Shown here: positions 21,489 to 33,610 of the stretch, one piece after another
Layout: each line of letters starts with the position of its first letter
Position numbering within the stretch: position 1 is the first letter of the stretch
Assembly: GCA_007258455.2 (NCBI GenBank)
Contig: VDFB02296709.1
Location: 120,699-184,698 of the forward strand
Direction: 5' to 3'
DNA from: Sequoia sempervirens
Lineage: Eukaryota > Streptophyta > Pinopsida > Cupressales > Cupressaceae
Length of the DNA: 64,000 nucleotides
Notes under the pieces: generated by a model
Told to the model about the DNA's origin: nothing
Databases searched by the model: none
Seen by the model: only the letters and a program-made list of their open reading frames with translations
Program-made: the position numbers and the translations under genes

Positions 21489-24261
21489 ATTATATGAGAT
21501 ACTCTTGGAAGAAGTGAGCTATTAGGTAGCATGAGAATAAAAGTTTTGAATATACATTTAGTGCTAGATACTATGTATGGGCGATTGCACGATACGTTAT
21601 ATTAACTCTAGTGAGTTGGGTCCTTTAAATTTGATTTTATGCATAGCCAATTATTGATATATATACGCTTGATATTTGCACACAATTTGCTCAAGATATT
21701 CATTAGATATGCTAATATGGAGTTATTCTAAGCTATGATTTATGAACCAAAATCAATTCTTAATGTGCAAAAGTAAACATTTTGTTGTGGTTTCAACTTA
21801 TGTATTATTGATCCTCGTAAACAAAATGCCCTATTCATTAGAATTGTTAGAATCATACATTATATGGTACTGGCACTTTATTTTTACTAAATATTAACTG
21901 TGGAATTTGTAGATTCACAGTCTTGAAGTATGGCTTATCAATCTTCAAATAAAAAACTAGTGAGATGAACTAGTGTATGTAATATTGACTTCACAAACAA
22001 ATAATGCGCCAACCACAATGCCCAAAATCTAAGAAAAAATAATGATAGAATTCAAATGGGCCTCAATCTTCCAATAGACTTGAATATGACTTAGATGGCA
22101 GACCGATAGTTCAATGCAAGTAATCTAGAAAATAAATTCAATTTGCCTCTTTCTGTCTCAGTCAATCACATATATTAAAGTTACATTGCAAATAGAATTG
22201 ATGCTTTTAATAACAATAATGATGCCAATTATTCCTTATGGCTGATGAATTACTGGAGATAGACGCAATTCCAAAAGCCATTTGTATGATGCTACTTCTA
22301 AATGATGCAAGATAAACAAGCAAACTATCTTTAACATGGGTTTGGGAAATTGCAGCACACATCAAGCTGCCAAGTTCTTTTAGTAAGAAGAAATGAAGTA
22401 ATATAAGTATAGTAATACAATACAGAGTATCTAGTAGATCCATTGATAATCATAGATGGCCTTGATTGAAATAGCGTTATGTTTTCAAAAAGAAATAGTT
22501 GTCCATTTCAATACAATTGTCATTCAAATTTATTATTCTTCCTATGTTCCCTACTATCTGCCCTTAGAAGGAAAATTGCACTATTTTAACGCTGAAAACA
22601 TGTGGAAAAATGCACATTAAGTGGGGACATTTATGCATGTGATATGAAGCCACAAGTGACTGGTACAAAACAAGTTCAGAAAAAAAAAATATATATATAT
22701 ATATATTCTGAAAACAGTGAAGCTTTTTTATATATAGCAAAAAGTGGTTACAAAATGGCAGCCAAAAAATACCAAGGCAAGGCCAAAATTACAAAGTAAT
22801 ATTTTTGTAACATACATATCATAAGCTCTTACATGTCAAATATGACTTTAAACAAAGTTCAAAGAACAACAAGAAAGACAGTTGTTTCTTCAAAAGATGG
22901 CTAGTGAACAACAGTTTTTCCTTTCATACATAGATAAATGTAGGAACCAACAGTTTGCGGCATATATGCATTAACATGATCAGAGTCTGAAAGAGAACTA
23001 GAGTAGTGGGTAGGATCGTTGAAGCCTATTGTGTGTTGATGTTCCATGCAATAGAATGGAGGTCACTAGGTTTGTATAAGGTGGTTGCTTTTTAACCAAG
23101 AACATTTGCCTACATTGATCTCTCTGCTTGAGTGGCCACACTTTTGGCGGTAGGAGAAAAAACTGCATCCATGACAAAAAACAATAGAATCAAAATCCAC
23201 CAAGTCGATAAAATTAATAGTGAAAGCTAAAAGTGCATGGTTTGTACAAAATTTGGAGTAAAAAAATTGAAGTTTCACAAAAGACAAGCTTACCAAAAGC
23301 TAAAGACAAGCATTAGTGACCAGATTGTGTCCACTCTTATAAGCTCCACCAGCTTCACCAACCCAAGCACTTGACTAAGGTCCATAATTATCCAAGATTC
23401 TTTTGAGGTTCTTGAATGTAGACTCTTCTTGGCTAAGATACGATGGATCCAGTATTTTATCCACAAGAAGCTAATCAACACCTGGTAACCAGATAACAAA
23501 TTGTCAAAGATTATCATCTAAAAACTTGATATGATGAACAAATTGATGACAACTATTCAAGAGGTTCTTGGCAAATCAAAAGGATATAGAGGAAAGCTCA
23601 AAGACAAATTCCATTCATTAAATCCCTTTTTTAAAAGAAATGTTAAAAAAAAAATCTCATGTAAATAAAGCCATTATTCAATACTTTCATGTAAATTGTG
23701 TTCCCTGTATTGTAAACTTAAACCTTTAACCAACAATACTTTCATTCAACATGCCACTTTTAACTACCATTGTCCTCTTTTGAGCATTGTCACTTTTTTT
23801 TAGACTGTGGACTTTCTTTCATACTAATCTTTTGAGTTTGAACTGCACCTTTCTATGACTTTCATGTTATTCTATTGTAAATGGATAAAATAGTGTTTAT
23901 CATTGTGTATTGACCTTTTGTGATGTCACTTGATTACTTTAAGCATCTTCATCACACAAAATTCGAGTATGTTGTCCTTTGACTATACTTTAGGACTACC
24001 TAAGACTGTCATCTATAGATTGTACCTCTTATTTGTCTACTCTTTCACTTCCAGCTAGATCTACTAGATCAAAACATCATTAAGCGCATTGACACCTATT
24101 GCCTTGTTCGTTTAACCAATTTTCATCAAATCTAGAATATTTTTTGTTGGTTCAACCTAAAACATGCTAGCATCAAGAACAATGAGTCCACTATGTGGTC
24201 TTTGGTAGCAAGAAATCCACAAGTAAACATAGCATTTGATATTTCCTATGAGTCTTTTCAA
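21489..24261. other. Unassigned intergenic DNA
   Basis: No convincing gene. Minus-strand frames at 22207-22443, 23066-23296 and 23290-23517 match no family I know. A (TA)n run lies at about 22687-22704. The motif ATCAAAAGGATATAGAGGAAAG at about 23576 recurs at about 24734, part of the local direct-repeat pattern. Confidence 0.5.
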
Positions 24262-24501
24262 TGGCTAAAATGTAAGGTAATGTCTTTGTGTCAGCCTTGA
24301 CATTCTTCATGACTGTGATGTAATGTACAGTCCAAATGATAATCTTCAATAATGACTGCGATCTCATCAAGGTCCTTGATAGTTGAAGATGTTACACTAT
24401 TTACTTGAAACATCTATAGCATCCAAGCCTTTTTTCATTGGATTAATGTCTACAAAATCAAAATTGTGTCTTTGCAAAGTGAAGCAAGGTGATAAGAAAG
24501 G
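24262..24501. repeat. Direct repeat, copy 1 (about 240 bp)
   Basis: The block from about AAGGTAATGTCTTTGTGTCA to GCAAGGTGATAAGAAAGGA is repeated at 25537-25779 with only a handful of differences, including one extra T. It is non-coding as far as I can tell. The intervening 1.03 kb holds no recognised domain. Confidence 0.88.
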
Positions 24502-25536
24502 ATACAGTGAAATTGTAATGTTTTTCTTTATAAGACAATATCTACACTTCTATAGACTGACTTCTAGAGCTCATGATGACTGTGATTATTGGCCTATGAC
24601 TACCTTACTATTGTTTTCTTGACAAGGCTTTTCACAATCTTAATAGGGGATTTACTATGGTTTACCATAAGAGTTTCCTTGTTGACAGTAGTAGGATCCT
24701 TTAAAAAAAAAAGGAAGACTTTTATTTTGGTAGATCAAAAGGATATAGAGGAAAGGTCATAGCTACAAAATTCAAGTATTTCAAGTGCATGATAGTGATC
24801 AAGGGATAGTAGTTTCAATTTGAAGTAAGATAGTATATTGAAGGCCATTCAAGACAATGAAATAGAAATGACAGACACATCAGAGGAGGAAGGAGATGAA
24901 GATTTTTCATTTGCTTTCCTCATTATTGGGTTACATTCTTTGCAATACAAGCATATCCAAGAGTAGTTTAAAGAAATGACTAGCAGATCTGAGTTTGTCT
25001 ATTATACATTATTGTCAATTAGAGGACAATCTCCATGAGAATATAGGGACAGTTCTCACCAATGTTCATGAATGAGAAGCATGCCAATGCTAAGGCCAAG
25101 AAGGTTGAATTAGATAAGGAAGTTGAAGTCTTAACCCAACCGCCAGGTGTAAAGGGTTATTTATGATGCATATAAAGGCAACCGAAGGAAGCAACAACAT
25201 GACAGTCTAATCATACACATAGCACAGTGAAAAGGTAATGGAATGTGCAAGATGGATTTGGCATTAGTTTCATGGAGGCTGCATAACAAAGAGGCAGTTA
25301 AGTAGGGGTTGTCTCATATCATCAGAGGTTAGAAGACAGTCTACAATGATCTGAGCAGTACAAGCTATGCAAGACAGTCTTGATTAAGGTGTTGTCAATC
25401 CTTATGCATGGAAAACTAAAGACAATTGATGAGGGTAACAATGAGAGTATAAGGATAGTCATGGACTATTAAAGATGGTGAATGAGTCATATATATTATA
25501 TGCTTAAAGGAAAACTCTTTTCATTTTAAATGGCCA
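24502..25536. other. DNA between the two direct repeats
   Basis: Reads like decayed retroelement DNA, but no gag, protease, integrase or reverse transcriptase motif is visible on either strand. The segment with its flanking 240-bp repeats could be a small terminal-repeat element, but I see no TG...CA ends or primer-binding site. Confidence 0.35.
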
Positions 25537-25779
25537 ATGGCTAAAAGGTAAGGTAATGTCTTTGTGTCAACCTTGACATTCTTCATGACTGTGATGTAAT
25601 GTACAGTCCAAATGATAATCTTCTTTAATGACTGCGATCTCATCAAGGTCCTTGATAGTTGAAGATGTTACACTATTTACTTGAAACATCTATAGCATCC
25701 AAGCCTTTTTTTCATTGGATTAATGTCTACAAAATCAAAATTGTGTCTTTGCAAAGTGAAGCAAGGTGATAAGAAAGGA
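25537..25779. repeat. Direct repeat, copy 2 (about 240 bp)
   Basis: Second copy of the 24262-24501 block in the same orientation. Confidence 0.88.
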
Positions 25780-26702
25780 TCTGATTAGCAGAGTGAAGAC
25801 ATCAAAAGGAGTTGATAGTATTACAAAGTCAGGTCACAAGGGAAAATAATACAAGTGACATATATAAAGACCGTTGATGTAAGAGCATTTCATGGGTTTT
25901 GATTAGCCAATGGCTCATGAAGGGTTGTACACATTAAGTATCAAATGTAATATGATGTATAATATATATAAAACTAGGAAGGAGTAGTGATTACAAAATT
26001 GGTATCTGAGACATATCATATCATGAAGTAGCATTACCTCAACAAGAGCACGCCATTGTCCAAGTAATCCTTGTGACTTATTTCAGGATTTTCACAAATT
26101 AAAGAAGTTAGATACATCACATGAAGAACTTTTTATAAGAGCTATTTGAATACCTTAAACGATCTCAGAGACATAAAATTAGAAGATCTTATGGGAATTA
26201 CCTTTTGTACCCAAGAATGACTCCTCGTACATAGAGCCTAGAAAAAGAAATGTGCCAAAGAGTTAGAATCAAGATAAATTACCAACATGTTTCATTCAAA
26301 ATTTTGAGTAGCTATTGTGAAAACATAAAATAAACATTGCATTTTGTACCAACAACTTGTTTACCTATTAATTAACTTAGGCTCCACCAGAGTTGTCATG
26401 CCGACTCCGAATTGAGCGACCCTCTGAGTGAGAATCATGCTCCGATGGATGCACCGAGCCCTAGAGATAGTACAAGACATGTACACAATCTAATTATATT
26501 ATGCCAAATTGGAATAATGTTAAATATCTATATACATGTGTACAAATTATATATATACATGGGTACATGATTTAAAAACTCAAACTCACCTATCCACTAA
26601 CATTAGTCACATCAACCAAATCACTCCTACGTACACGGTCCATCCTCAGACTCAGTGTAACATGAGCTAACTCCCTCTACAATATATATATATATATATA
26701 TA
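25780..26702. other. Unassigned DNA up to the first gap
   Basis: No gene is supported. A GC-richer stretch at 26380-26470 (around CGACTCCGAATTGAGCGACC) is unassigned. The segment ends in a (TA)n run that runs straight into the N gap. Confidence 0.5.
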
Positions 26703-26802
26703 NNNNNNNNNNNNNNNNNNNNNNNNNNNNNNNNNNNNNNNNNNNNNNNNNNNNNNNNNNNNNNNNNNNNNNNNNNNNNNNNNNNNNNNNNNNNNNNNNN
26801 NN
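26703..26802. other. Assembly gap, 100 N
   Basis: Exactly 100 N, a conventional unknown-size gap. It is preceded by (TA)n and followed at once by the left arm of the second inverted duplication. A translated frame that crosses it is meaningless. Confidence 0.99.
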
Positions 26803-27025
26803 TCACATCCAAAAACATGGGAGAGCTATGCAAAATTGGAGAAATTGGCTTGGCAAATGAAGGCAACAGGGTATTTCCAGATTCAAGACTCTTACTTAAT
26901 GTTGTGGAATAGAAGAAAAAAGAATCATTTATTTGCCACCATAGTGAAAAGTTAGTAATTGCATTTGGTTTGTTAAACATGGCCCCTGGTACAACTATTA
27001 GAGTTGTTAAGAACCTTAAAAAATA
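26803..27025 (+). pseudogene. PPR protein E/DYW-region relic, left copy
   Basis: After the gap the plus strand reads SHPKTWESYAKLEKLAWQMK, then GYF, and after a frameshift the pattern SEKLxIAFGLLNMAPGTTIRVVKNLKK. This is the region of plant DYW-type pentatricopeptide repeat proteins just before and inside the DYW deaminase domain, which edits organelle RNA; SEKLAxAFG contains the catalytic HxE region in functional members, here lost. The upstream part is hidden by the gap. The inverted copy at 48776-49620 keeps more of the gene. Confidence 0.72.
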
Positions 27026-27948
27026 ATAAAAGAGAATATATATTTTAAATTCTATATGCATAATGGATGTTATATTGTATTACATCTCAATGATCTAAAA
27101 TTAAAAATTTGATTATGGGTGGGAAATCTCTTATCCCTCAAAACCCTGAAAATCCTGTATCATCATACTAACAGTATACCTTTGTTATCTTTTGAAAAGG
27201 ATCACTACCCATGAAAATAATTGTACACACACTATATTGACACAAACAAATTAATTTTTTTATAAAATATTTTGGAAAGGACCTATCCGCATGACAATAC
27301 TTTGGCAGTTATCAATGTTAACTTCACTAAATCCTAAACTTGTGTAGATATATCATATATCAAACTCAAAAATGAAAAATTAAATAAATTCTTAAGTTAT
27401 TCTTGCAATTAATCACTGCACAAGTTTGATGTGCATCACTGTATTCTTGCAAACACTTCAAACTCTATCAAATGGCAATTGGAAGTGAGTTGGATAACAG
27501 TAGTAGCCATGGGGCAAGGTTGTGGCATATTCATAACAGGTAATACACTAGTAACATGGTCCAAGTATGCTCCATACAGCAATAAAGATAGCCCATAACC
27601 TCTACAAGTTTTACCAAGAAAATAAATGAACAAACCTAACAAATGCCTATATTTCTGGAAGAGAAAATGAAAATTACAATAAAAAACAATAAAGCTATCA
27701 CCCGGAAATGAAGTTTTAAAGTTAATAAATAATACTGGTTTATAACTGATGACAAATTTCTCAAGCTGCACACTCTTCCTCTAATTAGTAAAAATACATA
27801 TGCAAAATCCAATCTAATGAAATATCACAAGAATAGTGCAATCACTAATATATCCCTAACAGATTTGATGCATATGTAACCTGGTAAAATGATTTAAGAC
27901 CAAAGAGTAAAATTTAATTGATCACCATTTATATAAAAAATTATAATC

Positions 27949-28136
27949 CAGCAATTCACCGCGAAAGCAATTCACATACGAAAATTCACCATCAACAATT
28001 CATCGGGAAAATTCAATCGTCATGACACTACACCGCTAAAAATTAATTGCATGAATTTTTGGCAGCTTAATTTTCCAGCGAATTATTTGTGGCCATGAAT
28101 TTTCTCAATGTGAATTTTCTGTTAGTGAATTGCTGA
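27949..28136. mobile_element. MITE-like insertion with CAGCAATTCAC termini, 188 bp
   Basis: The two ends are the perfect inverted repeat CAGCAATTCAC. Inside, further copies of CAATTCAC and AAAATTCAC occur in both orientations, so most of the unit can fold back. The equivalent position in the sister arm (about 47755) lacks it, reading from GTTCCTTAATTTT straight to TATATAAATGG. The left arm also has about 30 extra flanking bases, so the exact target duplication is unclear. Confidence 0.65.
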
Positions 28137-28602
28137 CTCTGTAACCTTCTCAGAACCAAAATTAAGGAACAAGCTTGTTCTGGTAAAACTATCATTCTTA
28201 TTAATTTTAACTAAATTGGTCTATTGAAAAAGACAACACTACATATATCTAAATTTACAATCTTTAGCTATACATGAAATTCATTGTAAACCATAATTAC
28301 TTCATGACTATTGTGAAATACAGATGAAAAATATTTTTCATTTTAAGATCATAATCTTCACACATTCCACACTTTGTTATGGTACCATTAGAAAATTTAA
28401 AAATAATATTCATTTCCCGAGTTGGTTTTTGAAAAAGCAAATGCATGAATCTAGGATAGAACAGAAAACCAATCCAATATTTGGAGGAAAAATTTACACT
28501 AAAAATATTTGTCAATTTGAAGTAAATTATGGGTTACAATTTGTAATATTATGGATTGGGGAAACTTGAAGTCTATAAAATTTAATCATATATATATTAA
28601 AA

Positions 28603-29474
28603 TTATCGTAAACATGCAATTGATCTCCCAAATTCATCACTAGGGCATTGGGTGTGGGTTTTACTGCAACCCATTTTCCATCTTTGAGCATTTGCAAGCC
28701 GCTAACAAGTCCTTGCATTAGGAAAGTGATGCCTGCTGGATCTGAATGAGGAGCTACGCTAAGTGTGAGATCTGGATTTGGGCATGAAGGATAGTAATTT
28801 ATGTTCATCAACTGTCTATGCTTCTTAAAGATTGTATTCAAATAATTAGAATCCTACCCCATGGCTTCAAAAATTGTAGCCAAGAGCCTTAAAGTTAGGA
28901 CTCTTATTTCCTTACATAATCTCTTTGTATTACAAAATAAGTAAAAGACACATTTGTGCTTCTTCATTTAAAATTTTTGAGAGAGATTTTGTTCATTTTG
29001 GATTCTTGATTACTACTTGTAGGTTGTATATTTTTGAGGCCATGCATGGATGAATTCCTCTAGAGGATGACATGGTTGTGTTAAAAAATCCATCCAGTTA
29101 AGGAATTTGTCTTGGTGATGTTGAAGCTTGTAGAAAGCCTCATCAATTGCCTTGTGTCCTTTGAATAGAGGCATGCCCTATCTTCAAGGGGCATTTCAAA
29201 GAACTCTTTGGCAACGTCCATCATGATTTTCATCACTCTCTTCGGCATGCCATGGTTCACAATCTAGATGTTTCATAACATTTATTTACCAAATTGAAGC
29301 AAAACCAAATAAGTTGGATTAAGGAAAAGAGAAAACATATAAGTATTTTACCTAGAAGAAGCCATCCTCCTCACATGCACGCTTGATCTCATTCACCACC
29401 GATTTTCTAACACAACCCTCCAAATCTTTGAGGTCTATTATTGGAATGCTATAAGAATGAGAAACCTTGGCCAT
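28603..29474 (-). pseudogene. 2-oxoglutarate/Fe(II) dioxygenase (DMR6-like), left copy
   Basis: Exon 1 (29352-29474) begins MAKVSHSYSIPIIDLKDLEG and ends RACEEDGFF followed by TAG where the family has CAG before the donor GT. Exon 2 starts at 29263 (IVNHGMPKRVMK, EFFEMPLEDRACLYS), and a further exon carries NYYPSCPNPDLTLSVAPHSD and ends GDQLH at about 28610. In this family a cytosolic enzyme uses 2-oxoglutarate and O2 to hydroxylate salicylate, flavonoids or alkaloids. The HxD iron ligands (HSD) are present. The final exon with the second histidine and the RxS 2-oxoglutarate site is missing, and the CAG donor of the partner copy reads CAT here. Several stops confirm a pseudogene. An extra GCATTTAGGG repeat lies just before the start codon. 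Confidence 0.85.
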
Positions 29475-29949
29475 TTAGGGGCATTTAGGGGCATTTAGGG
29501 GGGAAATATGTAGTTCTTCTTAACTTCGAGATGGTTGAATCCATTGGACAAGAGTTTCTCAACAACATCAAGATTGGTCTCAACATGGGTTGTGAATGAC
29601 ATCTCGAAAGGGAACAAATAGGAAACCCTTCAAGTGGACTAGAATTGTTATGGATTTTCTCAAATAAATGGGATTACTTTGGATTGAGGAATTGTAATGG
29701 GCTTTTGGGAATTAGGAGATCCCCTTACTGTCAATTATAATCCCTGGCTCTTTGAGATTTCCTGTCTGAAAAACTAGGCATATCCCACAGTTAAAGAATT
29801 TAACAATGACAGAGCTCAAACTCAGGTTTCTTAATAAGCAGGGATAGAATTTGAGCCTTGAGAGTAACCGACTTGAAATCCTCCCAAAACCAGTGTGGTA
29901 TTCATGAAATCAATTCTTTTGAAATACAACGAAGAAAGTGAAAAGGAGA

Positions 29950-30180
29950 AGGAGACCATGCCCATAGCTGAAATATGACCACATCTGAATTCCACCACTA
30001 ATTAGTAGGCCTCTGTGCCCTAATCTGTCTACAAGGGAAATGGATACAATGGTCGGACCCAGGCTAATAACCCAGTCATAACAGAAGAATACAAGGAAGC
30101 ATTGCTCAGAGTATGCCATAGAGATTTTGTCTAATTTGTGATAGATGAGAACATCCATGAATGGATACAATATTATTTCC
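29950..30180 (-). pseudogene. Monosaccharide (STP-type) transporter exon relic, left copy
   Basis: The minus strand encodes IVSISLVDRLGHRGLLISGGIQM, preceded after frame correction by LYSSVMTGLLAW. Plant sugar/proton symporters of the plasma membrane have this order in membrane helices 7 and 8, with VDRxGRRxL as the loop signature. The frame is broken upstream, and this part is much more diverged from the sister copy at 45740-45943 than the rest of the arm. Confidence 0.66.
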
Positions 30181-30814
30181 ATTCCTTTAGATGATACCAA
30201 AATCTTCATTTGTTGTTGTAGACTTTTAAGATTCAACCTATGTTATTGATTATTGTCTAGGAGTTGGGTTACTCAAAAATTGAGATTCAACCAACATGGG
30301 TCATATACATGTGTGACATATGCATGTTTCACTAGGCTTAATGATGCTTAGGAATCTACAAGTGGATTAATTAATTAATTAATTATTTTTACTCAACCAA
30401 TGGCTTGAGAGAAAAGGAGGAATTAAATAGTCCAGCATACATATATTAATTAATAATATATGTAAAAATGTTTGTATACCATTATCACAGCTCATTGATT
30501 TGAGAAAATGCCAAAGATCTTCATTAACATTAATTTTAAAAGTAGTATATATGTATGATTTTGAATTATATTTTGTATCACTGCTTATTTCAATTCTACA
30601 TATGAGGCTGCACATTAAAATTTATTAGATTTCTCAACTTATACTTAATATTTTGCTTAAAGTATAACAAAACATAAATATCAACATCAACCATTTTCAT
30701 TTAATTAGGAATTCAAACCCTTTAATTTGTTGTGTTAATAGTTTTTATTTAGTTAAACATTTATTCAATGTACAATCTCTTTCAACAATATTAAAAATAG
30801 TGGAACAATTTGAC
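30181..30814. other. AT-rich spacer
   Basis: No gene or element is recognised. A (TTAA)n run lies near 30367-30385. The 78-codon minus-strand frame at 30379-30615 has no family resemblance. Confidence 0.5.
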
Positions 30815-32845
30815 AACCCTAAAATGAGCACTTATTAAACTCTAACTTAAATTCTAATTAAACACTAACCATAATTGGAATCTAAAAAATATTTCTAATT
30901 ACTCTAACCCTAATTCAACCCCTTTAACTCCTACCCTAACTTTAATAATTAAACCTTTAACCCTATCCCTAATCCTAATTGAAATTTCAACTAATTTTGA
31001 ATAATTATTTTTAATCATAACTCTAACACTAACCCTTATGATAATTGAATCTTTAAATTCATAACCCTAACTCTAATTGAATTTTAACCCTAATCGATCC
31101 TCAATCCTAATCATTTAATTGAATAATAAACCTAACTCTGTAATATAACCTCTATTTGAACCCCCAACCTGTAAATCCCAACCCCAACCTTTTACCGCAA
31201 AATCATAACCCTAATTGAACCCTCATCTTAGCCCTAACTGATGCCTAACCATAATTGAACACTAATTTACAGGAAGCTTAATTAAATCCCAAACCTATTT
31301 GTACCCTAACCCTAATTGAATCTAGATTGAATTGTAACTTAGGTAATTATACCCCAAACCTAATCCTAACTCTAACCCTAATTGAATTCTAACAAATAAA
31401 TATACCCTAACCCTAACCGTAAGTGTAAACCTAAACCTAATTGGACTCTAATTGTAATTATACCCTAACCCTAGCCACTGTAACCATAACTAATTAAACC
31501 ATAACTATAACCGTAACTCTAGAATTGGATCCTAATCCTAATTGATCCTCATTCATAACCCTTTTAATTGAATAGTAAACCTAACTTTGATTGTAACCCA
31601 ATTTGAACCCTAACTATAACCCAAACCCTAAGCTTTATCATAGAATCTCTCCCTAACCCTAATTGAATGTTAATGTACACTAACCCTAATCTAACCCTAA
31701 CCCTAATTGAACTCTAATCCTAACTCTAAACACTGTTTTAATCTTAACCCTAACACTAACTTTACACTAATTGAACCCTAACTATAATCTTAACTTAATT
31801 CTAATTCTAATTGAATCCTAAGCCTAATTGAATCTTACACCTAACCTTGATCATAACCCTATTTGAAACCCAACTATAACCCTAACCCCAAACTTTATAA
31901 TAGAATCCTACCCCTAATTGAATCTTAAACCTAAGACTAATCCTAGTCCTAACCCTTACCCTAACTCTAAGCCTAATTGAACCCTAACCCTAACACTAAT
32001 CATAACCCTATTTGAACACTAACCTTAATTGAACCCTAATTGTAATTGAATTATAACACCTACCATAGTTAAACTCCAATTGAACAATAACACATTATAA
32101 CCCTAATTATAAACTTAATTGAATCCTAGTTGTAACCCTAATTCAACCTTAATTAAACTCTATTTGCACCCAAACCCTAATACTAATTGTAATTGAACCT
32201 CAACAACACTTATCATAGCTAAACTCTAATTGAACAATAACACTTTTTAACCCTAGTCATAACCCTAATTGAATCCTAGTTGTAACCCTAATTCAACCTT
32301 AAATAAACTCTAATTGCACCCAAACCCTAATACTCACTCTAATTCAACCTTAATAATTAAATCCTAATCGCATGCTAGTCCTAATCTGAACCCTAATTGA
32401 ATCATAAACTTAGCATTTATCATAACTCTATTTGAACTTTAACTATAATCCTAACCCCAAGCTTTATTATAAGACACTAACCCAAACCCTAACCACAATC
32501 ATAATCTTAAGTGAACACTAAGCGTAATTGAACAATAACCTTCACCCTAATTTAATCTTAACTCTAATTCAACCTTAATACTAACCCTAACCCAAATTGT
32601 ACCCTAACCTTAACCCTAATAGTAACTCTAATTGAACCCTATACTAGACCCTAACTATAATCATAATTGAACTCAAACCCTAATTGAATCATAACCATAA
32701 TTAAATTCTAACCCTATCCGAACTATAACCTTAAACCTAAATCTCCATTGAATTGTAACTATAATTGAACCCTAACCCTAATCCTAGTCCAAAATCTTAT
32801 CCTAATTAAACCCTTATGGAAAACCCTAATTTAACCTCATGTATT
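30815..32845. repeat. Degenerate telomere-like array, CCCTAA / CCCTAATTGA
   Basis: About 2 kb made of hundreds of variants of AACCCTAA, with CCCTAACCCTAA runs (for example near 31400, 31690 and 31980) and a longer unit CCCTAATTGAA that recurs throughout. Exact neighbouring repeats are six bases (TTAGGG on the minus strand) rather than the seven-base TTTAGGG usual in plants. Divergence is high, so this is an old interstitial array or a satellite derived from telomeric repeats. No gene lies inside. Confidence 0.9.
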
Positions 32846-32869
32846 GAAATCTTTATGAGTTTTTATTTA

Positions 32870-33610
32870 TTTAGTATTTCTTATTGATTTATATTTTAAA
32901 TCTTTGTTTTTTCGTTTTGATTGATTTATTTTGTGATCAAATCTTGATTTATGTTAAATATTTTTATTTATTTATTTAGTTGATTTTTTAAATTTATTTG
33001 AATCTTTGTGATCATTTTTTATTTATTTTTTATCTTTGATCTATTTATTTCATCTTTTAATTTGTCTATGGTAAAGATTCTCAAAATTGATTTGTAATGG
33101 TGATTAAATCTCTTTGATTTTTTAATTTATATTTTTATCTTTGATTCATTACTTTGATATTTTAATCAAATCTTTGTGATCAAATCTCTAATTTTCTTTT
33201 TTGATTGATTTAATTTTGATTTATTTATTTGATTTTTAATTTATTTTATAATAACTATTTTCAAATTTTGTTTTGATTTTTTGTTTCATGGAATCTCTTT
33301 GTTTTGATTTTTCAAGTATCAAATCTCTTTGATTTTGATTTTTGTTTCATTTTTTTTTGATTTTTTTTTCTTCATCAAATCTTTTATTTTGATTTTTTTT
33401 CATTAAATCTTTTTGATTTTGATTTTGTTTCATCAAATCTCTTTGATTTTGATTTTTGATTTCATCAAATCTCTTTCATTTTGATTTTTTGTTTCATCAA
33501 ATATCTTTCATTTTGATTTTTTTGTTTTTGATTTCATCAAATCTCTTTGATTTTGATTTTTTTTTGCATCAAATCTCTTTGATTTTTATTTTTTGTTAGT
33601 TCAAATGTCT
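32870..33610. repeat. T-rich minisatellite, CATCAAATCTCTTTGATTTTGA unit
   Basis: The region grades from degenerate TTTGATTTATTT repeats (32870-33290) into clear tandem units of about 30-36 bp containing CATCAAATCTCTTTGATTTT separated by variable T runs (33290-33600). It directly abuts the telomere-like array. Confidence 0.88.

Larger units (their letters stand above)
26803..30140. repeat. Inverted-duplication arm 2, left copy (about 3.3 kb)
   Basis: Reverse complement of 45770-48987. Non-coding blocks match at roughly 95-97 percent; for example an 81-codon frame at 28324 and its partner at 47586 differ at only a few residues. The arm carries, in order, a PPR-DYW relic (+), a dioxygenase pseudogene (-) and a sugar-transporter exon (-). 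The last 90 bases, within the transporter, are much more diverged than the rest, so the high-identity tract ends near 30050. The other end is cut off by the gap. Confidence 0.88.

Noticed and set aside
26627..27061. 144-codon minus-strand frame across the N gap
   Set aside because: Contains about 34 unknown residues from the gap and is antisense to the PPR relic.
28324..28569. 81-codon frame conserved at 47341-47586
   Set aside because: The similarity is fully explained by the duplicated DNA, and antisense frames are equally conserved; no protein family matches.
30815..33610. A CRISPR-like array or true chromosome end
   Set aside because: Repeats are contiguous and degenerate with no unique spacers, and ordinary DNA continues on both sides.
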